Below are positions 8,548 to 18,364 of a DNA stretch of 64,000 nucleotides, one piece after another. Source of the stretch: JAVBKX01 sp031553835 (lineage in GTDB: Bacteria; Bacteroidota; Bacteroidia; Bacteroidales; Azobacteroidaceae); the NCBI GenBank assembly GCA_031553835.1, contig JAVBKX010000007.1:62001-126000 (forward strand), written 5' to 3'. The notes below the pieces were generated by a model that worked only from the letters and a program-made list of their open reading frames with translations, was not told the DNA's origin and searched no databases. A program made the translations under genes and the position numbers. Each line of letters begins with the position of its first letter. Position 1 is the stretch's first letter.

Positions 8548-9156
8548 TCAATTTGCATTTTCTTCGCTTTTCTCTGTCGGCGCACTCCCTTTATCTTTCG
8601 CAGGAGCTGCAGTTTCCGGTTTTTTCGAAGCTGGAAGTTTTTTCGGAGCCAACATAATGATCATTTTCTTTCCTTCCAACAGAGGCAATTGTTCTACTTT
8701 ACCATAATCTTCCAAATCATTGGCAAATCGAAGCAACAGCACTTCCCCTTGTTCTTTGAATAAAATGGAACGCCCTTTGAAAAAAACATAAGCTTTTACT
8801 TTAGCGCCTTCTTCCAAAAAACTCTTCGCATGTTTCAATTTAAAATTGTAATCATGATCATCTGTTTGCGGCCCAAACCGGATCTCTTTCACTACAATTT
8901 TTACGGATTTGGCTTTTTGCTCTTTTTGCCGTTTCTTTTGTTGATATAGAAACTTCTGATAATCAGCAATCCGGCAAACAGGAGGAACTGCGCTGGGGGA
9001 TATTTCTATCAGGTCTAAATCCTGATTCCGGGCAATCTGCAGAGCTTCCGCTATCGGATATACCCCTTGCTCCACATTGTCTCCCACTAAACGAACTTCA
9101 CGGACACGGATCTTTTCATTTACTCTGTATTGATCCTTCAGTTTGTCATTCTTCAT
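8548..9156 (-). CDS. infC: Translation initiation factor IF-3
   Basis: Binds the 30S subunit, prevents premature 50S joining and checks the initiator tRNA. 202 residues with N-domain (YRVNEKIRVREVRLVGDN), linker, and C-domain (VKEIRFGPQTDDHDYNFK). Begins with an ordinary ATG at 9156, not the rare AUU used for autoregulation in enterobacteria. The C-terminal tail is long and Ala/Lys/Pro-rich (KKLPASKKPETAAPAKDK), as is common in this phylum. Confidence 0.97.
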   Translation of the reverse strand: MKNDKLKDQYRVNEKIRVREVRLVGDNVEQGVYPIAEALQIARNQDLDLIEISPSAVPPVCRIADYQKFLYQQKKRQKEQKAKSVKIVVKEIRFGPQTDDHDYNFKLKHAKSFLEEGAKVKAYVFFKGRSILFKEQGEVLLLRFANDLEDYGKVEQLPLLEGKKMIIMLAPKKLPASKKPETAAPAKDKGSAPTEKSEENAN

Positions 9157-9208
9157 TCAAACTCGGTTATACTTTTAAGTTTTAAGTCATTAATGTAATT
9201 ATCGTTTC

Positions 9209-11155
9209 TTACGCCCATTGATTCATCTGTTTCTCCACTTCCTCATTTAAAAGAGCGGCAAAGTTAGTAATTTTCATCGAACCAACATCACCTTCACCAT
9301 GTTTTCTTACAGAAACTTCTTGATTTTCGGCTTCTTTCTCTCCAACAACAAGTAAATACGGTATTTTTTTCAATTCGTTATCCCTGATTTTACGGCCGAT
9401 TTTTTCATTCCGGTCATCAACGGAAACGCGAATATCCTGCATCGACAATTCATCTGCCACATGATGAGCATATTCGTTGAATTTTTCACTGATCGGCATA
9501 ATCACTACCTGATCGGGAGTCAGCCAAAGCGGGAAATTTCCTGCTGTATGTTCGATTAACACAGCCACAAAACGCTCCATCGAGCCAAAAGGAGCACGGT
9601 GGATCATCACCGGACGATGTTTTTGATTATCTGCCCCGACATATTCCAATTCAAAACGGTCGGGTAAGTTATAATCAACCTGAATGGTTCCCAATTGCCA
9701 GCGACGACCTAAGGCATCTTTGACCATAAAGTCTAATTTCGGCCCGTAGAATGCGGCTTCACCTAATTCCACTTTAGCAGCAATTCCTTTTTCCTGACAA
9801 ACTTCTATGATAGCATTTTCAGCCTTATTCCAGTTTTCTTCAGAGCCAATATATTTTTCCTGATTATTAGGATCACGCAGCGAAATTTGAGCTTCATAAT
9901 CTTTGAAATCCAACGCTTTGAAAATAATATGGATAATATCCATTACTTTCATAAATTCATTTTTCACCTGGTCGGGCGTACAGAAAATATGAGCATCATC
10001 TTGTGTAAAGCCTCTTACGCGGGTAAGCCCATGTAATTCACCACTTTGTTCGTAACGGTAAACGGTTCCGAACTCCGCCAGCCGGAGCGGCAAATCTTTG
10101 TACGAACGGGGAAATGCTCTAAAAATCTCACAATGGTGAGGACAATTCATCGGTTTCAATAAAAATTCTTCGCCTTCTTCAGGTGTATGGATCGGTTGAA
10201 ATGAATCTTTACCATATTTGGCATAGTGCCCGGAAGTAATATATAGTTTTTTATTTCCGATATGCGGAGTTATAACCTGCTGATAGCCGAACCGTTTTTG
10301 GATTCGTTTCAGGAAATCTTCCAATTGCAGGCGCAACTGTGTACCTTTTGGCAACCACAACGGTAACCCTTGTCCCACATTTTGAGAAAATGTGAACAAT
10401 TCCATTTCTTTGCCTAATTTCCGGTGATCGCGTTTTTTCGCTTCTTCCAACAGAAGAAGGTAATCGTCCAGCATTTTCTTTTTCGGGAAGGTGATTCCGT
10501 AAATCCGGGTCAATTGTCGTCTCGTTTCGTCGCCTCTCCAGTAAGCGCCGGCGACAGTCATCAGTTTCAATGCTTTAATATACGAAGTATTCGGCAAATG
10601 AGGGCCACGGCACAAGTCTGTAAACGAACCCTGAGTATAGGTCGTAATAGTACCGTCTTCAAGTTCACTGATCAATTCCGTTTTATATGATTCGCCTCGA
10701 TTTTCAAACATTTTCAAGGCTTCTGTTTTAGAGATGCTTTGGCGAACAATGTTTTCTTTTTTTGCTGCCAGTTCAGCCATTTTAGCTTCGATGGCAGGAA
10801 AATCACTTTCTTTAATCGCAACGCCTTCACCCGGATCCACATCGTAGTAAAAGCCATTTTCAATGGCCGGCCCGATTCCGAATTTAATGCCGGGATATAA
10901 TTCCTGCAAAGCTTCTGCCATCAAGTGAGCGGAAGAATGCCAGAAAGCATGTTTGCCTTCTTCATCTTCCCATTTATACAGTTTAATGGAAGCATCTGTG
11001 TCAATCGGCCGGGTTAAATCCCAGGTTTCTCCATTTACTGCAGCGGCCACCACATCTTGCGCCAGACGGGGGCTTATACTTTCTGCAATTTCCAACGAAG
11101 TAATGCCTTCAGGATATTCCCGCAGGGAATTATCAGGAAAAGTTATCTTTATCAT
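9209..11155 (-). CDS. thrS: Threonyl-tRNA synthetase
   Basis: Charges tRNA-Thr and edits mis-attached serine. 648 residues from ATG 11155 (MIKITFPDNS); an in-frame start at 11173 is less likely. Domains in order: TGS, editing (HxxxH pattern in WHSSAHLMAEAL), class II catalytic core with zinc ligands in MNCPHHCE, HGLTRVRGFTQDDAH and MIHRAPFGSMERF, and an anticodon-binding domain at the C-terminus. First gene of the translation cluster. A TACTTTTG box on the minus strand at 11198-11191 is a plausible promoter. Confidence 0.98.
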   Translation of the reverse strand: MIKITFPDNSLREYPEGITSLEIAESISPRLAQDVVAAAVNGETWDLTRPIDTDASIKLYKWEDEEGKHAFWHSSAHLMAEALQELYPGIKFGIGPAIENGFYYDVDPGEGVAIKESDFPAIEAKMAELAAKKENIVRQSISKTEALKMFENRGESYKTELISELEDGTITTYTQGSFTDLCRGPHLPNTSYIKALKLMTVAGAYWRGDETRRQLTRIYGITFPKKKMLDDYLLLLEEAKKRDHRKLGKEMELFTFSQNVGQGLPLWLPKGTQLRLQLEDFLKRIQKRFGYQQVITPHIGNKKLYITSGHYAKYGKDSFQPIHTPEEGEEFLLKPMNCPHHCEIFRAFPRSYKDLPLRLAEFGTVYRYEQSGELHGLTRVRGFTQDDAHIFCTPDQVKNEFMKVMDIIHIIFKALDFKDYEAQISLRDPNNQEKYIGSEENWNKAENAIIEVCQEKGIAAKVELGEAAFYGPKLDFMVKDALGRRWQLGTIQVDYNLPDRFELEYVGADNQKHRPVMIHRAPFGSMERFVAVLIEHTAGNFPLWLTPDQVVIMPISEKFNEYAHHVADELSMQDIRVSVDDRNEKIGRKIRDNELKKIPYLLVVGEKEAENQEVSVRKHGEGDVGSMKITNFAALLNEEVEKQMNQWA

Positions 11156-11228
11156 AATCTGTCTCTTTATCAATCAAAAAAATTAGGGTACAAAAGTAAT
11201 ACACTTTTTTTAAATAGGCAATTGCGGC

Positions 11229-13385
11229 TTACTCTGTCATTCGTTTGATAATCCCGTAGGCATCAATAATTCCAAGTTCTCCGGCCTTGCTCAAATCTTC
11301 AATTCCTTTATCGGTATCACCTAAAGAAAGACGAGTGAGTCCGCGATTGAAATACGCTTCGGCGAAATCAGGATTCCGTTTAATCGCTTCATTATATTCC
11401 AATACTGCCGAACGATAATCTTTCTGCAAACAGCGAATATTTCCTTTATTAAAATAAGCGTACACAAAATCAGGGTTTAAACGAATGCAAGTATCATAAT
11501 CCCGGATAATCAATTCCAGTTCAAAATTTCGCTTCTGTTCTTTATTATCGTCAACAACAGGAGCCTGCGGTTTCACCACAGCAGCGGTTTTCCCTATTTG
11601 AATGTTGAGAGCATGACTGGTCTGAGAATCCGTATTTTCCGAATTATATTGATTGATTTCCATCAACTTATATCTTACAACCGCTCGGTTAAAATAAGCC
11701 ATGGTAAAGCCCGGAGCATATTGTACGGCGCTGCTGAAATCATTCAATGCTTCATTCAAATCCTGGACAATCATAAAATCCATAGCCCGGCCAAAATAAG
11801 CGTTAGCATCGGAAGGATTTTGAGTAATTTTCAAAGAGAAATGATCAATGGATCTAAAATGCTCATTAGCCTGTTCGTCCGAAACAGCCGCTTCTTTATT
11901 TGTAATGATCAACTGAGAAGACAAATAACCGGATTTATTATAATCATCCAGTATTTTATCTTTTTGTATCGCGCCTTTCAGCACTTCTATTTTCTCATAA
12001 TAAGTAATAACAAACGGAGGTTCCAAATCTATTTTCACCTGGCGGTCCTGTACTTTTCCCCGCAATTCATTGTTATAACGGGAAGCTTGTTCTTCCTCTT
12101 TATCATAAACCACCAACCGGTTGAATTTTTCAATATTTTTATCCGATTTTTCGCGTGTTTTATCCGACAAATCGGCCGTTTCTGTAGCGTCATCCGCGTC
12201 ATACACTCCTTTTCCGGTAACCTTTTTGCCGGCAGCACGCTCTTTGTTCAATTTTTCTTCCAAATCATAAGCGTACCAATAATCTTTGTCGGCTCCCGCT
12301 ACATCACGCAATGCGCGTTTTGCCTGCGAACGGGCATAATAGCCGGGTAAAAAATTCGGATATTCGGCCAACACCCGGTTATAATCGGCAATAGCCCCGC
12401 TATACTCTCCTACTTCTTCGCGCAACAAAGCCCGATTAAAAATCGCCATATAATTATCGGGTTCCTGCTGAATTACAATACCGAAATCTTCGATCGCCCG
12501 GTTATTATCTCCTACCTGAGCACGCAACAATCCACGGTTAAACCGGGCAATAATATTGTTTGATTCTTTATTAATAACGACATCATAATCAGACATCGCA
12601 CCCCGCAAATCATTCAAATGATAGCGGATCAATCCCCGATTAATGTAATATCCGTCCTGAATCGGATCGAGGTGTATGGCCATATTCAAATCCGACAATG
12701 CTAAATTTAAACTGTCCAGTTTAAAATACAACAAGCCGCGCTGGCCATACGACGGGGCAAAATATTTATCGATACGGATGGCTGTATCAAAATCGGCCAT
12801 CGCTTTCAGCGTATCTTCTTTTTCTGTATAAGCAGCGCCCCGCACCAAATAAGCCTGGGTAAACTTCGGATGAAAAGCAATCAGAGTATCCAATACTCCG
12901 ATCCCCTGGTTATAATCTTTTAATTGAAGATAAGCAATTCCCTTATTAATCAACATTTGACGATCTTCAGGCCGGAATTCCAATCCTTTGTTATAATCTT
13001 GGATGGCGCCTTTATAATCCTGCAAATTCTGACGGGCTCCTCCCCTGCATTGATATGCCTGAACAAGAAAAGGATTGCGCTCCAGGCATAATGAAATATC
13101 ACTCTCGGCGCCTTTGTAATCATCGAGGTTAAATTTGGCAATGGCTCTATACAAGTAAGGCTCAGCCAAATATGGCTTAGCCTTAATTACTTGATTAAAA
13201 TACTGAATGGAAAGGACATAATCCTCAAAGTATAGTGCATTCCGGCCAATAGCAATCATACGATCCGTATTTACCTGGGCATAGCCGAAGGTAAAGAACC
13301 CGGAAAGAAGAAAAATGAATGCCGCAATTACTTTTTTAGCTTCTCCGTGACCTTGATTTTGATTTTTTTTCACCCGTCTCTTCAT
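11229..13385 (-). CDS. Secreted tetratricopeptide-repeat protein
   Basis: A 718-residue protein with a signal peptide (KKVIAAFIFLLSGFFTFGYA, then QVNTDR) followed by roughly ten TPR units (for example YYINRGLIRYHLNDLRGAMS, AYFNRGLTRLSLGDTDKGIE), a non-repeat linker, and a second TPR block at the end. TPR arrays mediate protein contacts; the export signal places it in the periplasm. Its start overlaps the 3' end of the tyrosine kinase gene by about 50 bases, so it is the last gene of the exopolysaccharide operon. An alternative ATG at 13403 adds six residues. A role in polymer export or assembly is inferred from context only. Confidence 0.8.
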   Translation of the reverse strand: MKRRVKKNQNQGHGEAKKVIAAFIFLLSGFFTFGYAQVNTDRMIAIGRNALYFEDYVLSIQYFNQVIKAKPYLAEPYLYRAIAKFNLDDYKGAESDISLCLERNPFLVQAYQCRGGARQNLQDYKGAIQDYNKGLEFRPEDRQMLINKGIAYLQLKDYNQGIGVLDTLIAFHPKFTQAYLVRGAAYTEKEDTLKAMADFDTAIRIDKYFAPSYGQRGLLYFKLDSLNLALSDLNMAIHLDPIQDGYYINRGLIRYHLNDLRGAMSDYDVVINKESNNIIARFNRGLLRAQVGDNNRAIEDFGIVIQQEPDNYMAIFNRALLREEVGEYSGAIADYNRVLAEYPNFLPGYYARSQAKRALRDVAGADKDYWYAYDLEEKLNKERAAGKKVTGKGVYDADDATETADLSDKTREKSDKNIEKFNRLVVYDKEEEQASRYNNELRGKVQDRQVKIDLEPPFVITYYEKIEVLKGAIQKDKILDDYNKSGYLSSQLIITNKEAAVSDEQANEHFRSIDHFSLKITQNPSDANAYFGRAMDFMIVQDLNEALNDFSSAVQYAPGFTMAYFNRAVVRYKLMEINQYNSENTDSQTSHALNIQIGKTAAVVKPQAPVVDDNKEQKRNFELELIIRDYDTCIRLNPDFVYAYFNKGNIRCLQKDYRSAVLEYNEAIKRNPDFAEAYFNRGLTRLSLGDTDKGIEDLSKAGELGIIDAYGIIKRMTE

Positions 13386-15777
13386 CTCGGTAATAGGAGT
13401 CATGTTTCACATAATAAGATGTACGACCATAATAACGCCTGTTACCATAATAATATCCACCCCGTAAATTCACATCATTGTAAACAATTACAATGCTATT
13501 TCGTGCATCTTCTTTAAATTCAGTAATCGTATATTTAAAGAAGTGACGATTTGTCTTTTCATTCCGCACCACATAAAGAGTAGTATCGACAAGTTTAGCC
13601 AAATAGTGGGCGTCAGATACCAATCCAACGGGACTACAGTCGATAATGATGTAATCGTAACGTGATTTTAATTCATTCATCAGGATCAACGTTTTATCTG
13701 AACGCAGCAATTCGCTCGGATTGGGAGGCACCGTTCCGGCAGGCATTACATCAAATCCATACTCAGGATGAGGAATGATAATATCGTCAATTTCCACCTG
13801 GCCGATCAGATAATTGGAAATACCTTTGTGATGTCCCATATTTAATGCTTTAGACAATGCCGGACGACGTAAGTCAAAGTCCACAAGCACGGTTTTTTTG
13901 CCTGTAAGCTGATAAATGGAAGCTAAATTACCTGCCACAAATGTCTTTCCATCTTTTGGTTCGGTAGAAGTAACCAACATAGTGATGTTTATTTCCTTTT
14001 TCACAATATATTCCATGCGTGACCGTAATCCCCTGAACGATTCGGCAAAACTGGATTTCGGATAATATTTAACAACAATCTGCTCTTTTTTGTTGGAGCG
14101 TTCAACCGTTCCTAAAATCGGCAGTTGAGCGATCGATTCTACTTCATCCCGCGATTGAATGGAAACTTTGAAAAGAATTTCTTTACATATTACAATAAAC
14201 AAAGGGATTAACACGCCAATAAAAACATACATAAGATACACCGTACTCTTCTCTTTGCCGTTTACCACATATACCATACGTGGTTTGTCTATGACCAGGT
14301 TGTCAGGAGAGTTAGATGCCAATTGAATATGGCTTTCGATTCTTCGCTGCAACAAATAACCATGATATGTTTCGTTGATCTTGAAATTTCGTTCGTGAGT
14401 CAACAATTTCCGTTCTTTTTCAGGCAAACTGGCAGCATCGTTTTGTAATTTTGCATATCGATTATTCAGGTTAGCTTCATCTATACGAACCGATGCTTTC
14501 ATAGTCACAATCGACTCATTCAAGCTTTTCTTGATATCTTCCAATTGAGATTTATATCGTTTATAAATCGGACTTTCCGGGCCTAAATTTTTAATTTCTC
14601 CTGAAATAAGGTTATAATTGGCCACTAAGGAAGCCAGGCTCTGATCCTGAATTCCCATGGTATTGGGGGAAACCAGTAATTCGTTATCGCTTTTCAGATA
14701 ATTTTCCAGAAACTTGACATAGTCTTTCTTCATCCTTACTTCCAGCATTTTCTTGTCCAATTCTTCTATTTCAGAAGTAGCATATAAAGACTGGGTTGGG
14801 GTGTACAAACGAGACTGCTGTTGAAAAGAGTGAAGTTTGGCTTCAGATGCAGTTATAGAGTCTTTAATAATCGCTAATTGATTATTGATAAAATCAATTG
14901 TTTTCTCTGCCGAAATATTTTTACGAGATAAATTATCATCAAAAAACATTTCATTCAGAGTATTCATAAAATCCACATCCCGTTCTGCCACTTTACCCGT
15001 CAGGGATATTTCCATTACAGACGCGCCTTCCATTAAAAAGCGATATTGCAACCGGGATGTATAATCAGCTACCTGTGCGTCTTTGGAGAGGAATTTAAAA
15101 TACAAATCATAATTAGGATCCATTCCGGTGTAATTTGGGATCCGATCGACTGTCACAAAAAACATATTATGTTGAATGGACCGTCCATATATTCCTTGTA
15201 TAGCAAAAGCAGGAATAAAATCATCCCCTTTAAAAGAAACCTGATAAATACTATCGGACACATGCTTGATATTAAATTCAAGACCATACGCTCCCGGGGA
15301 AACATACGTGCCGCGTACAATAACAGGCGAATGTCCATACATATTCATGATTTTAAAACGCGATTTCATATAAACATCCGTACTGATATTCATTTTACTG
15401 ACAGCTCGACTGATCAGGTCATAAGAGCCGTACATCAGCATTTGATTGTTAATATTTCTTCCTCCGCTTTTATTCATGCCGAGACTTCCCATCATCATAT
15501 CGCTGAAGCCTTGTTTTTCTTCAATCAGGATGGTGGAAACAGTTTTATATTGGGGTTCCCAAGATTTGTTTTTTAAGTAGGCCAATCCTACTGCGATAAC
15601 AAAAGCAAGTACATACCATGGCCAGTATTTTAGCACTCGCAAAACTAAAAAGATCACATCAAACGGAGACGACGACGATGCATTAGGCGTCTGATTTCCT
15701 CCCATAAAATATCCGGTAGCGTCTGAAGTATAGTTGCTATTAAAAGCTTGTTGTTGCTGATTAAAATTTGTATCCAC
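13336..15777 (-). CDS. Wzc-like polysaccharide co-polymerase / BY-kinase
   Basis: Inner-membrane chain-length regulator fused to a tyrosine autokinase. 813 residues with a GTG start (MDTNFNQQQQ). Order: cytosolic N-terminus, membrane helix near 55-70 (YWPWYVLAFVIAVGLAYL), large periplasmic Wzz/GNVR coiled region, second membrane helix (VYLMYVFIGVLIPLFIVI), then the cytosolic kinase with Walker A (TEPKDGKTFVAGN), Walker A' (TVLVDFDLRRP) and Walker B (YDYIIIDCSP). The tail is a Tyr cluster (GGYYYGNRRYYGRTSYY), the usual autophosphorylation site, then basic residues. Follows the two export lipoproteins in the operon. Confidence 0.93.
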   Translation of the reverse strand: MDTNFNQQQQAFNSNYTSDATGYFMGGNQTPNASSSSPFDVIFLVLRVLKYWPWYVLAFVIAVGLAYLKNKSWEPQYKTVSTILIEEKQGFSDMMMGSLGMNKSGGRNINNQMLMYGSYDLISRAVSKMNISTDVYMKSRFKIMNMYGHSPVIVRGTYVSPGAYGLEFNIKHVSDSIYQVSFKGDDFIPAFAIQGIYGRSIQHNMFFVTVDRIPNYTGMDPNYDLYFKFLSKDAQVADYTSRLQYRFLMEGASVMEISLTGKVAERDVDFMNTLNEMFFDDNLSRKNISAEKTIDFINNQLAIIKDSITASEAKLHSFQQQSRLYTPTQSLYATSEIEELDKKMLEVRMKKDYVKFLENYLKSDNELLVSPNTMGIQDQSLASLVANYNLISGEIKNLGPESPIYKRYKSQLEDIKKSLNESIVTMKASVRIDEANLNNRYAKLQNDAASLPEKERKLLTHERNFKINETYHGYLLQRRIESHIQLASNSPDNLVIDKPRMVYVVNGKEKSTVYLMYVFIGVLIPLFIVICKEILFKVSIQSRDEVESIAQLPILGTVERSNKKEQIVVKYYPKSSFAESFRGLRSRMEYIVKKEINITMLVTSTEPKDGKTFVAGNLASIYQLTGKKTVLVDFDLRRPALSKALNMGHHKGISNYLIGQVEIDDIIIPHPEYGFDVMPAGTVPPNPSELLRSDKTLILMNELKSRYDYIIIDCSPVGLVSDAHYLAKLVDTTLYVVRNEKTNRHFFKYTITEFKEDARNSIVIVYNDVNLRGGYYYGNRRYYGRTSYYVKHDSYYRDEETGEKKSKSRSRRS

Positions 15778-15791
15778 GATTTAATAATAAG

Positions 15792-16550
15792 TTAGAATAA
15801 AGATAAAACTAAGACTAATAAAGAGATAGGAGCAATAAACATAGAGATGAAAGATGATACCGAATCTACCATAAAGAATGAGTTGGCATTAGTAGGTATA
15901 TAAATCACATCATTGGGTTTGATATAATAATACTGAGACTCAATAATCGACTCTTTTCTTAAATCAAAAGTATATATTTCATCCATTCCATCAATGCCCT
16001 TTCTGATGATCTTCACATGCGATTTGTCTCCGGCAGAACTAATATCTCCGGCCATCGCTAAAGCTTGATAAATATTCAGGTTTTCTTTATAAACAAAAAA
16101 TTGTCCTTTTCCCCCATCGCCTTGTACATAAAAATAATTGTTGGTCAAGGTTACACGCACTTCAGCATCCAGGACGCTGGCTTTAAAAACATTCGTGATG
16201 ACACGTTCGGCTTCCCTGATCGTCAAACCGGCAATTTTTATCCGGCCAACTGTAGGAAGGGCCACGCAGCCATCTTCGTAAATACGATACGGGATGTAAC
16301 TACCTCCGCCGCTTCCGCCTGCTTGACCAAAATTATAAAATTGCTCAGCTGTCGCATCGGCCGTCATAAGGTAATAATTAATTTCATCATTTACACATAA
16401 GCGGTATTCTTCAAAAGGAGCCATCGAATAAATGGGAGTTTCCCGTTGTAAATATGTTTTTTGCTTATTAGTGATGCAAGCACTAAACAAGCAAACTGTA
16501 ATCAACAATACGCTATATATCTGGAGTTTATTTTTCATACCTTTCTTCAT
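15792..16550 (-). CDS. Polysaccharide export lipoprotein (Wza-like), second copy
   Basis: Outer-membrane polysaccharide export protein of 252 residues. Lipobox at FSAC after a hydrophobic segment; then a Poly_export domain (EYRLCVNDEINYYL), an SLBB-like domain (YFYVQGDGGKGQFFVY) and a hydrophobic C-terminal helix (FISMFIAPISLLVLVLSLF). The start at 16550 overlaps the stop of the upstream paralog as TAATG, which favours this start and implies translational coupling. It is a diverged tandem paralog of the gene at 16550-17314. Confidence 0.88.
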   Translation of the reverse strand: MKKGMKNKLQIYSVLLITVCLFSACITNKQKTYLQRETPIYSMAPFEEYRLCVNDEINYYLMTADATAEQFYNFGQAGGSGGGSYIPYRIYEDGCVALPTVGRIKIAGLTIREAERVITNVFKASVLDAEVRVTLTNNYFYVQGDGGKGQFFVYKENLNIYQALAMAGDISSAGDKSHVKIIRKGIDGMDEIYTFDLRKESIIESQYYYIKPNDVIYIPTNANSFFMVDSVSSFISMFIAPISLLVLVLSLF

Positions 16551-17314
16551 TATTTTACAAAACTATAAATGGTTAACCCAACTGATATAAATGTAGAAAG
16601 CATGGCAAAAACAGCACCAAAAGAATTTAGGCCCCAAAACTGTCTTCCAAGTGGTTGGATATAAATAACATCATTGGGTTGGACATAATAAAATTCCGAA
16701 TTCACAATATCCTGGCTTCTAAGGTCAAATGTTTTAACGATTGTTCCATTGATCGTTTGGCGAATAATCTTCACTTTCGACCGGTCTCCATACTGTCTGA
16801 TATCTCCACTCATTGATAAAGCCTGAAATATTGTAGTTTGTTCTTTTGCAATTGAATAAGTACCCGTTTTGGATTCTCCGATAACAGAAAAAGAGCGATT
16901 ACCCAATGTAACCACGGCAGTACTTTGAGGGGATATTTCATTATGTAATTTGGAGGTTAAGAGTTCTTGCACCTCAAACGTAGTTTTATCTTTCACATAA
17001 ATATCACCTAAATACGGAAAATAAATATTTCCCTGGGAACTGACAGAAAACAACCGGATGCCTGTTGATGATCCAAAGCCGTTATTCATCGAGTATAAAG
17101 AATACAACCGGCTTGTGGCAGCATCAAATGCAGAAATTTGAATACTTAATTCATCGCCCGGTTTAATCCGGTATTCTGCAACTCCTTGCACTTTGGGATA
17201 AGCAGGAACGCTTCCGCCTGGTTCTCTCAACAAGTTCGTTTGTTGCGTGGTAAGACACGAACTGAAAAGACAACCCTGAAGCAATAAAAAAAAGTATAGT
17301 ACTTTATTCTTCAT
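16550..17314 (-). CDS. Polysaccharide export lipoprotein (Wza-like), first copy
   Basis: A 254-residue lipoprotein (MKNKVLYFFLLLQGCLFSSC, then LTTQQTNLL). Poly_export domain (EYRIKPGDELSIQISAFD), SLBB-like domain (SFSVIGESKTGTYSI), the shared block VKIIRQTINGTIVKTFDLR, and a hydrophobic tail (FAMLSTFISVGLTIYSF). Forms a TAATG overlap with the second copy. Two different Wza-like subunits side by side suggest a mixed outer-membrane channel or one per polymer; that is inference. Confidence 0.88.
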   Translation of the reverse strand: MKNKVLYFFLLLQGCLFSSCLTTQQTNLLREPGGSVPAYPKVQGVAEYRIKPGDELSIQISAFDAATSRLYSLYSMNNGFGSSTGIRLFSVSSQGNIYFPYLGDIYVKDKTTFEVQELLTSKLHNEISPQSTAVVTLGNRSFSVIGESKTGTYSIAKEQTTIFQALSMSGDIRQYGDRSKVKIIRQTINGTIVKTFDLRSQDIVNSEFYYVQPNDVIYIQPLGRQFWGLNSFGAVFAMLSTFISVGLTIYSFVK

Positions 17315-17362
17315 ATCTGTTTTTACTGTTAATGCACATTTAAAACAACAATCATGCCAAAT

Positions 17363-17923
17363 TTAATGTTTTTTAACGACTTTGACCGGATAAGAGCAAT
17401 TCGTTTTTCCATTCATCAAAGCATTCAATTTGGATTTAATCAGTTGTTTGCGAATACCCGAAATATGATCAACAAACATGATTCCATCGATGTGATCATA
17501 TTCATGCTGGATCACTCGGGCCAGATATCCTTCTATGACCTCGTCATGAGCGATCCAATTTTCATCCATATATTGAATTCGTATCCGTCCTTTTCGCAAT
17601 ACATTTTCATGAATACCGGGAAGAGACAGACAACCTTCTTCCATTACCGCATCCTCGCCGTCTCGTTCCACAATATGAGCATTAATAAAAACTTTTTTCC
17701 CTGGGTTTACGTCAGGAGGCAAATTATCCAACACACTCAAATCAATGACAAAAAGACGAATGGGCAAGCCCACTTGTGGAGCGGCCAAACCGACCCCATC
17801 GGCATTATACATTGTCTCAAACATATTATTGATCAATTGTTTGAGATTTTTATAGTCGGGTCCGATATCTTCAGCAACTTTCCGCAACACCGGTTGCCCA
17901 TATAAATAGATAGGTAAAATCAT
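17363..17923 (-). CDS. def: Peptide deformylase
   Basis: Removes the N-formyl group from new proteins using a metal ion. 186 residues with the three family motifs intact: GVGLAAPQVG, EEGCLSLPG (metal Cys) and HEYDH (metal His and catalytic Glu). Overlaps ruvX as ATGA (17920-17923), so the two are translationally coupled. It sits unexpectedly between glycan genes, 48 bases ahead of the first Wza-like gene. Confidence 0.97.
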   Translation of the reverse strand: MILPIYLYGQPVLRKVAEDIGPDYKNLKQLINNMFETMYNADGVGLAAPQVGLPIRLFVIDLSVLDNLPPDVNPGKKVFINAHIVERDGEDAVMEEGCLSLPGIHENVLRKGRIRIQYMDENWIAHDEVIEGYLARVIQHEYDHIDGIMFVDHISGIRKQLIKSKLNALMNGKTNCSYPVKVVKKH

Positions 17924-18336
17924 TTTTTCGTACTCTCAATATATGACTGCAACATAATAACAGCACTCAATTCATCTGCTAATGCTTTATTTTGCCTGTC
18001 ATGTTTCTTTAATCCGGCATCCAACATGGTCCGGTGTGCTAATACAGACGTAAAACGCTCATCAATCATCCGTATCGGAATATGGGGAATCTCTGTTTCC
18101 AACTTTTTTCTAAACAAATCCACCCATTTCATATTTTCCGAAGGTTGGTAATTCATCTGGCGAGGCTCCCCCAGCAAAATCAATTCCACATTTTCCCGTT
18201 TGATATATTCTTTCAAGTAGGGAATAACTTCATCTCCTGATAGAGTCAATAATCCTCCGGCTATTATTTGCATCGGATCGGAAACGGCTAAACCAGTACG
18301 TTTCCGGCCATAATCAATAGCAATAATTCTTCCCAC
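17920..18336 (-). CDS. ruvX: Putative pre-16S rRNA / Holliday junction nuclease YqgF
   Basis: RNase H-fold nuclease of the YqgF/RuvX family, proposed in 16S rRNA 5' end processing. 138 residues from GTG 18336 (VGRIIAIDYGRKRTGLAVSD); the GTG is preferred because family members begin right before this IDYG motif. An ATG at 18372 would overlap the upstream gene. Further motifs LLGEPRQMN, DERFTS and the closing DELSAVIMLQSY are intact. On the minus strand a TACCTTTG box (18349-18342) lies just before the GTG, so an internal promoter and a very short leader are possible. Confidence 0.92.
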   Translation of the reverse strand: MGRIIAIDYGRKRTGLAVSDPMQIIAGGLLTLSGDEVIPYLKEYIKRENVELILLGEPRQMNYQPSENMKWVDLFRKKLETEIPHIPIRMIDERFTSVLAHRTMLDAGLKKHDRQNKALADELSAVIMLQSYIESTKK

Positions 18337-18364
18337 GCCCGCAAAGGTAATAATTATATACGAA

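Noticed and set aside
11598..12350. 250-codon plus-strand frame
   Set aside because: It is antisense to the TPR gene and reads as hydrophobic Ile/Phe-rich sequence, a shadow of the real gene's codon use.
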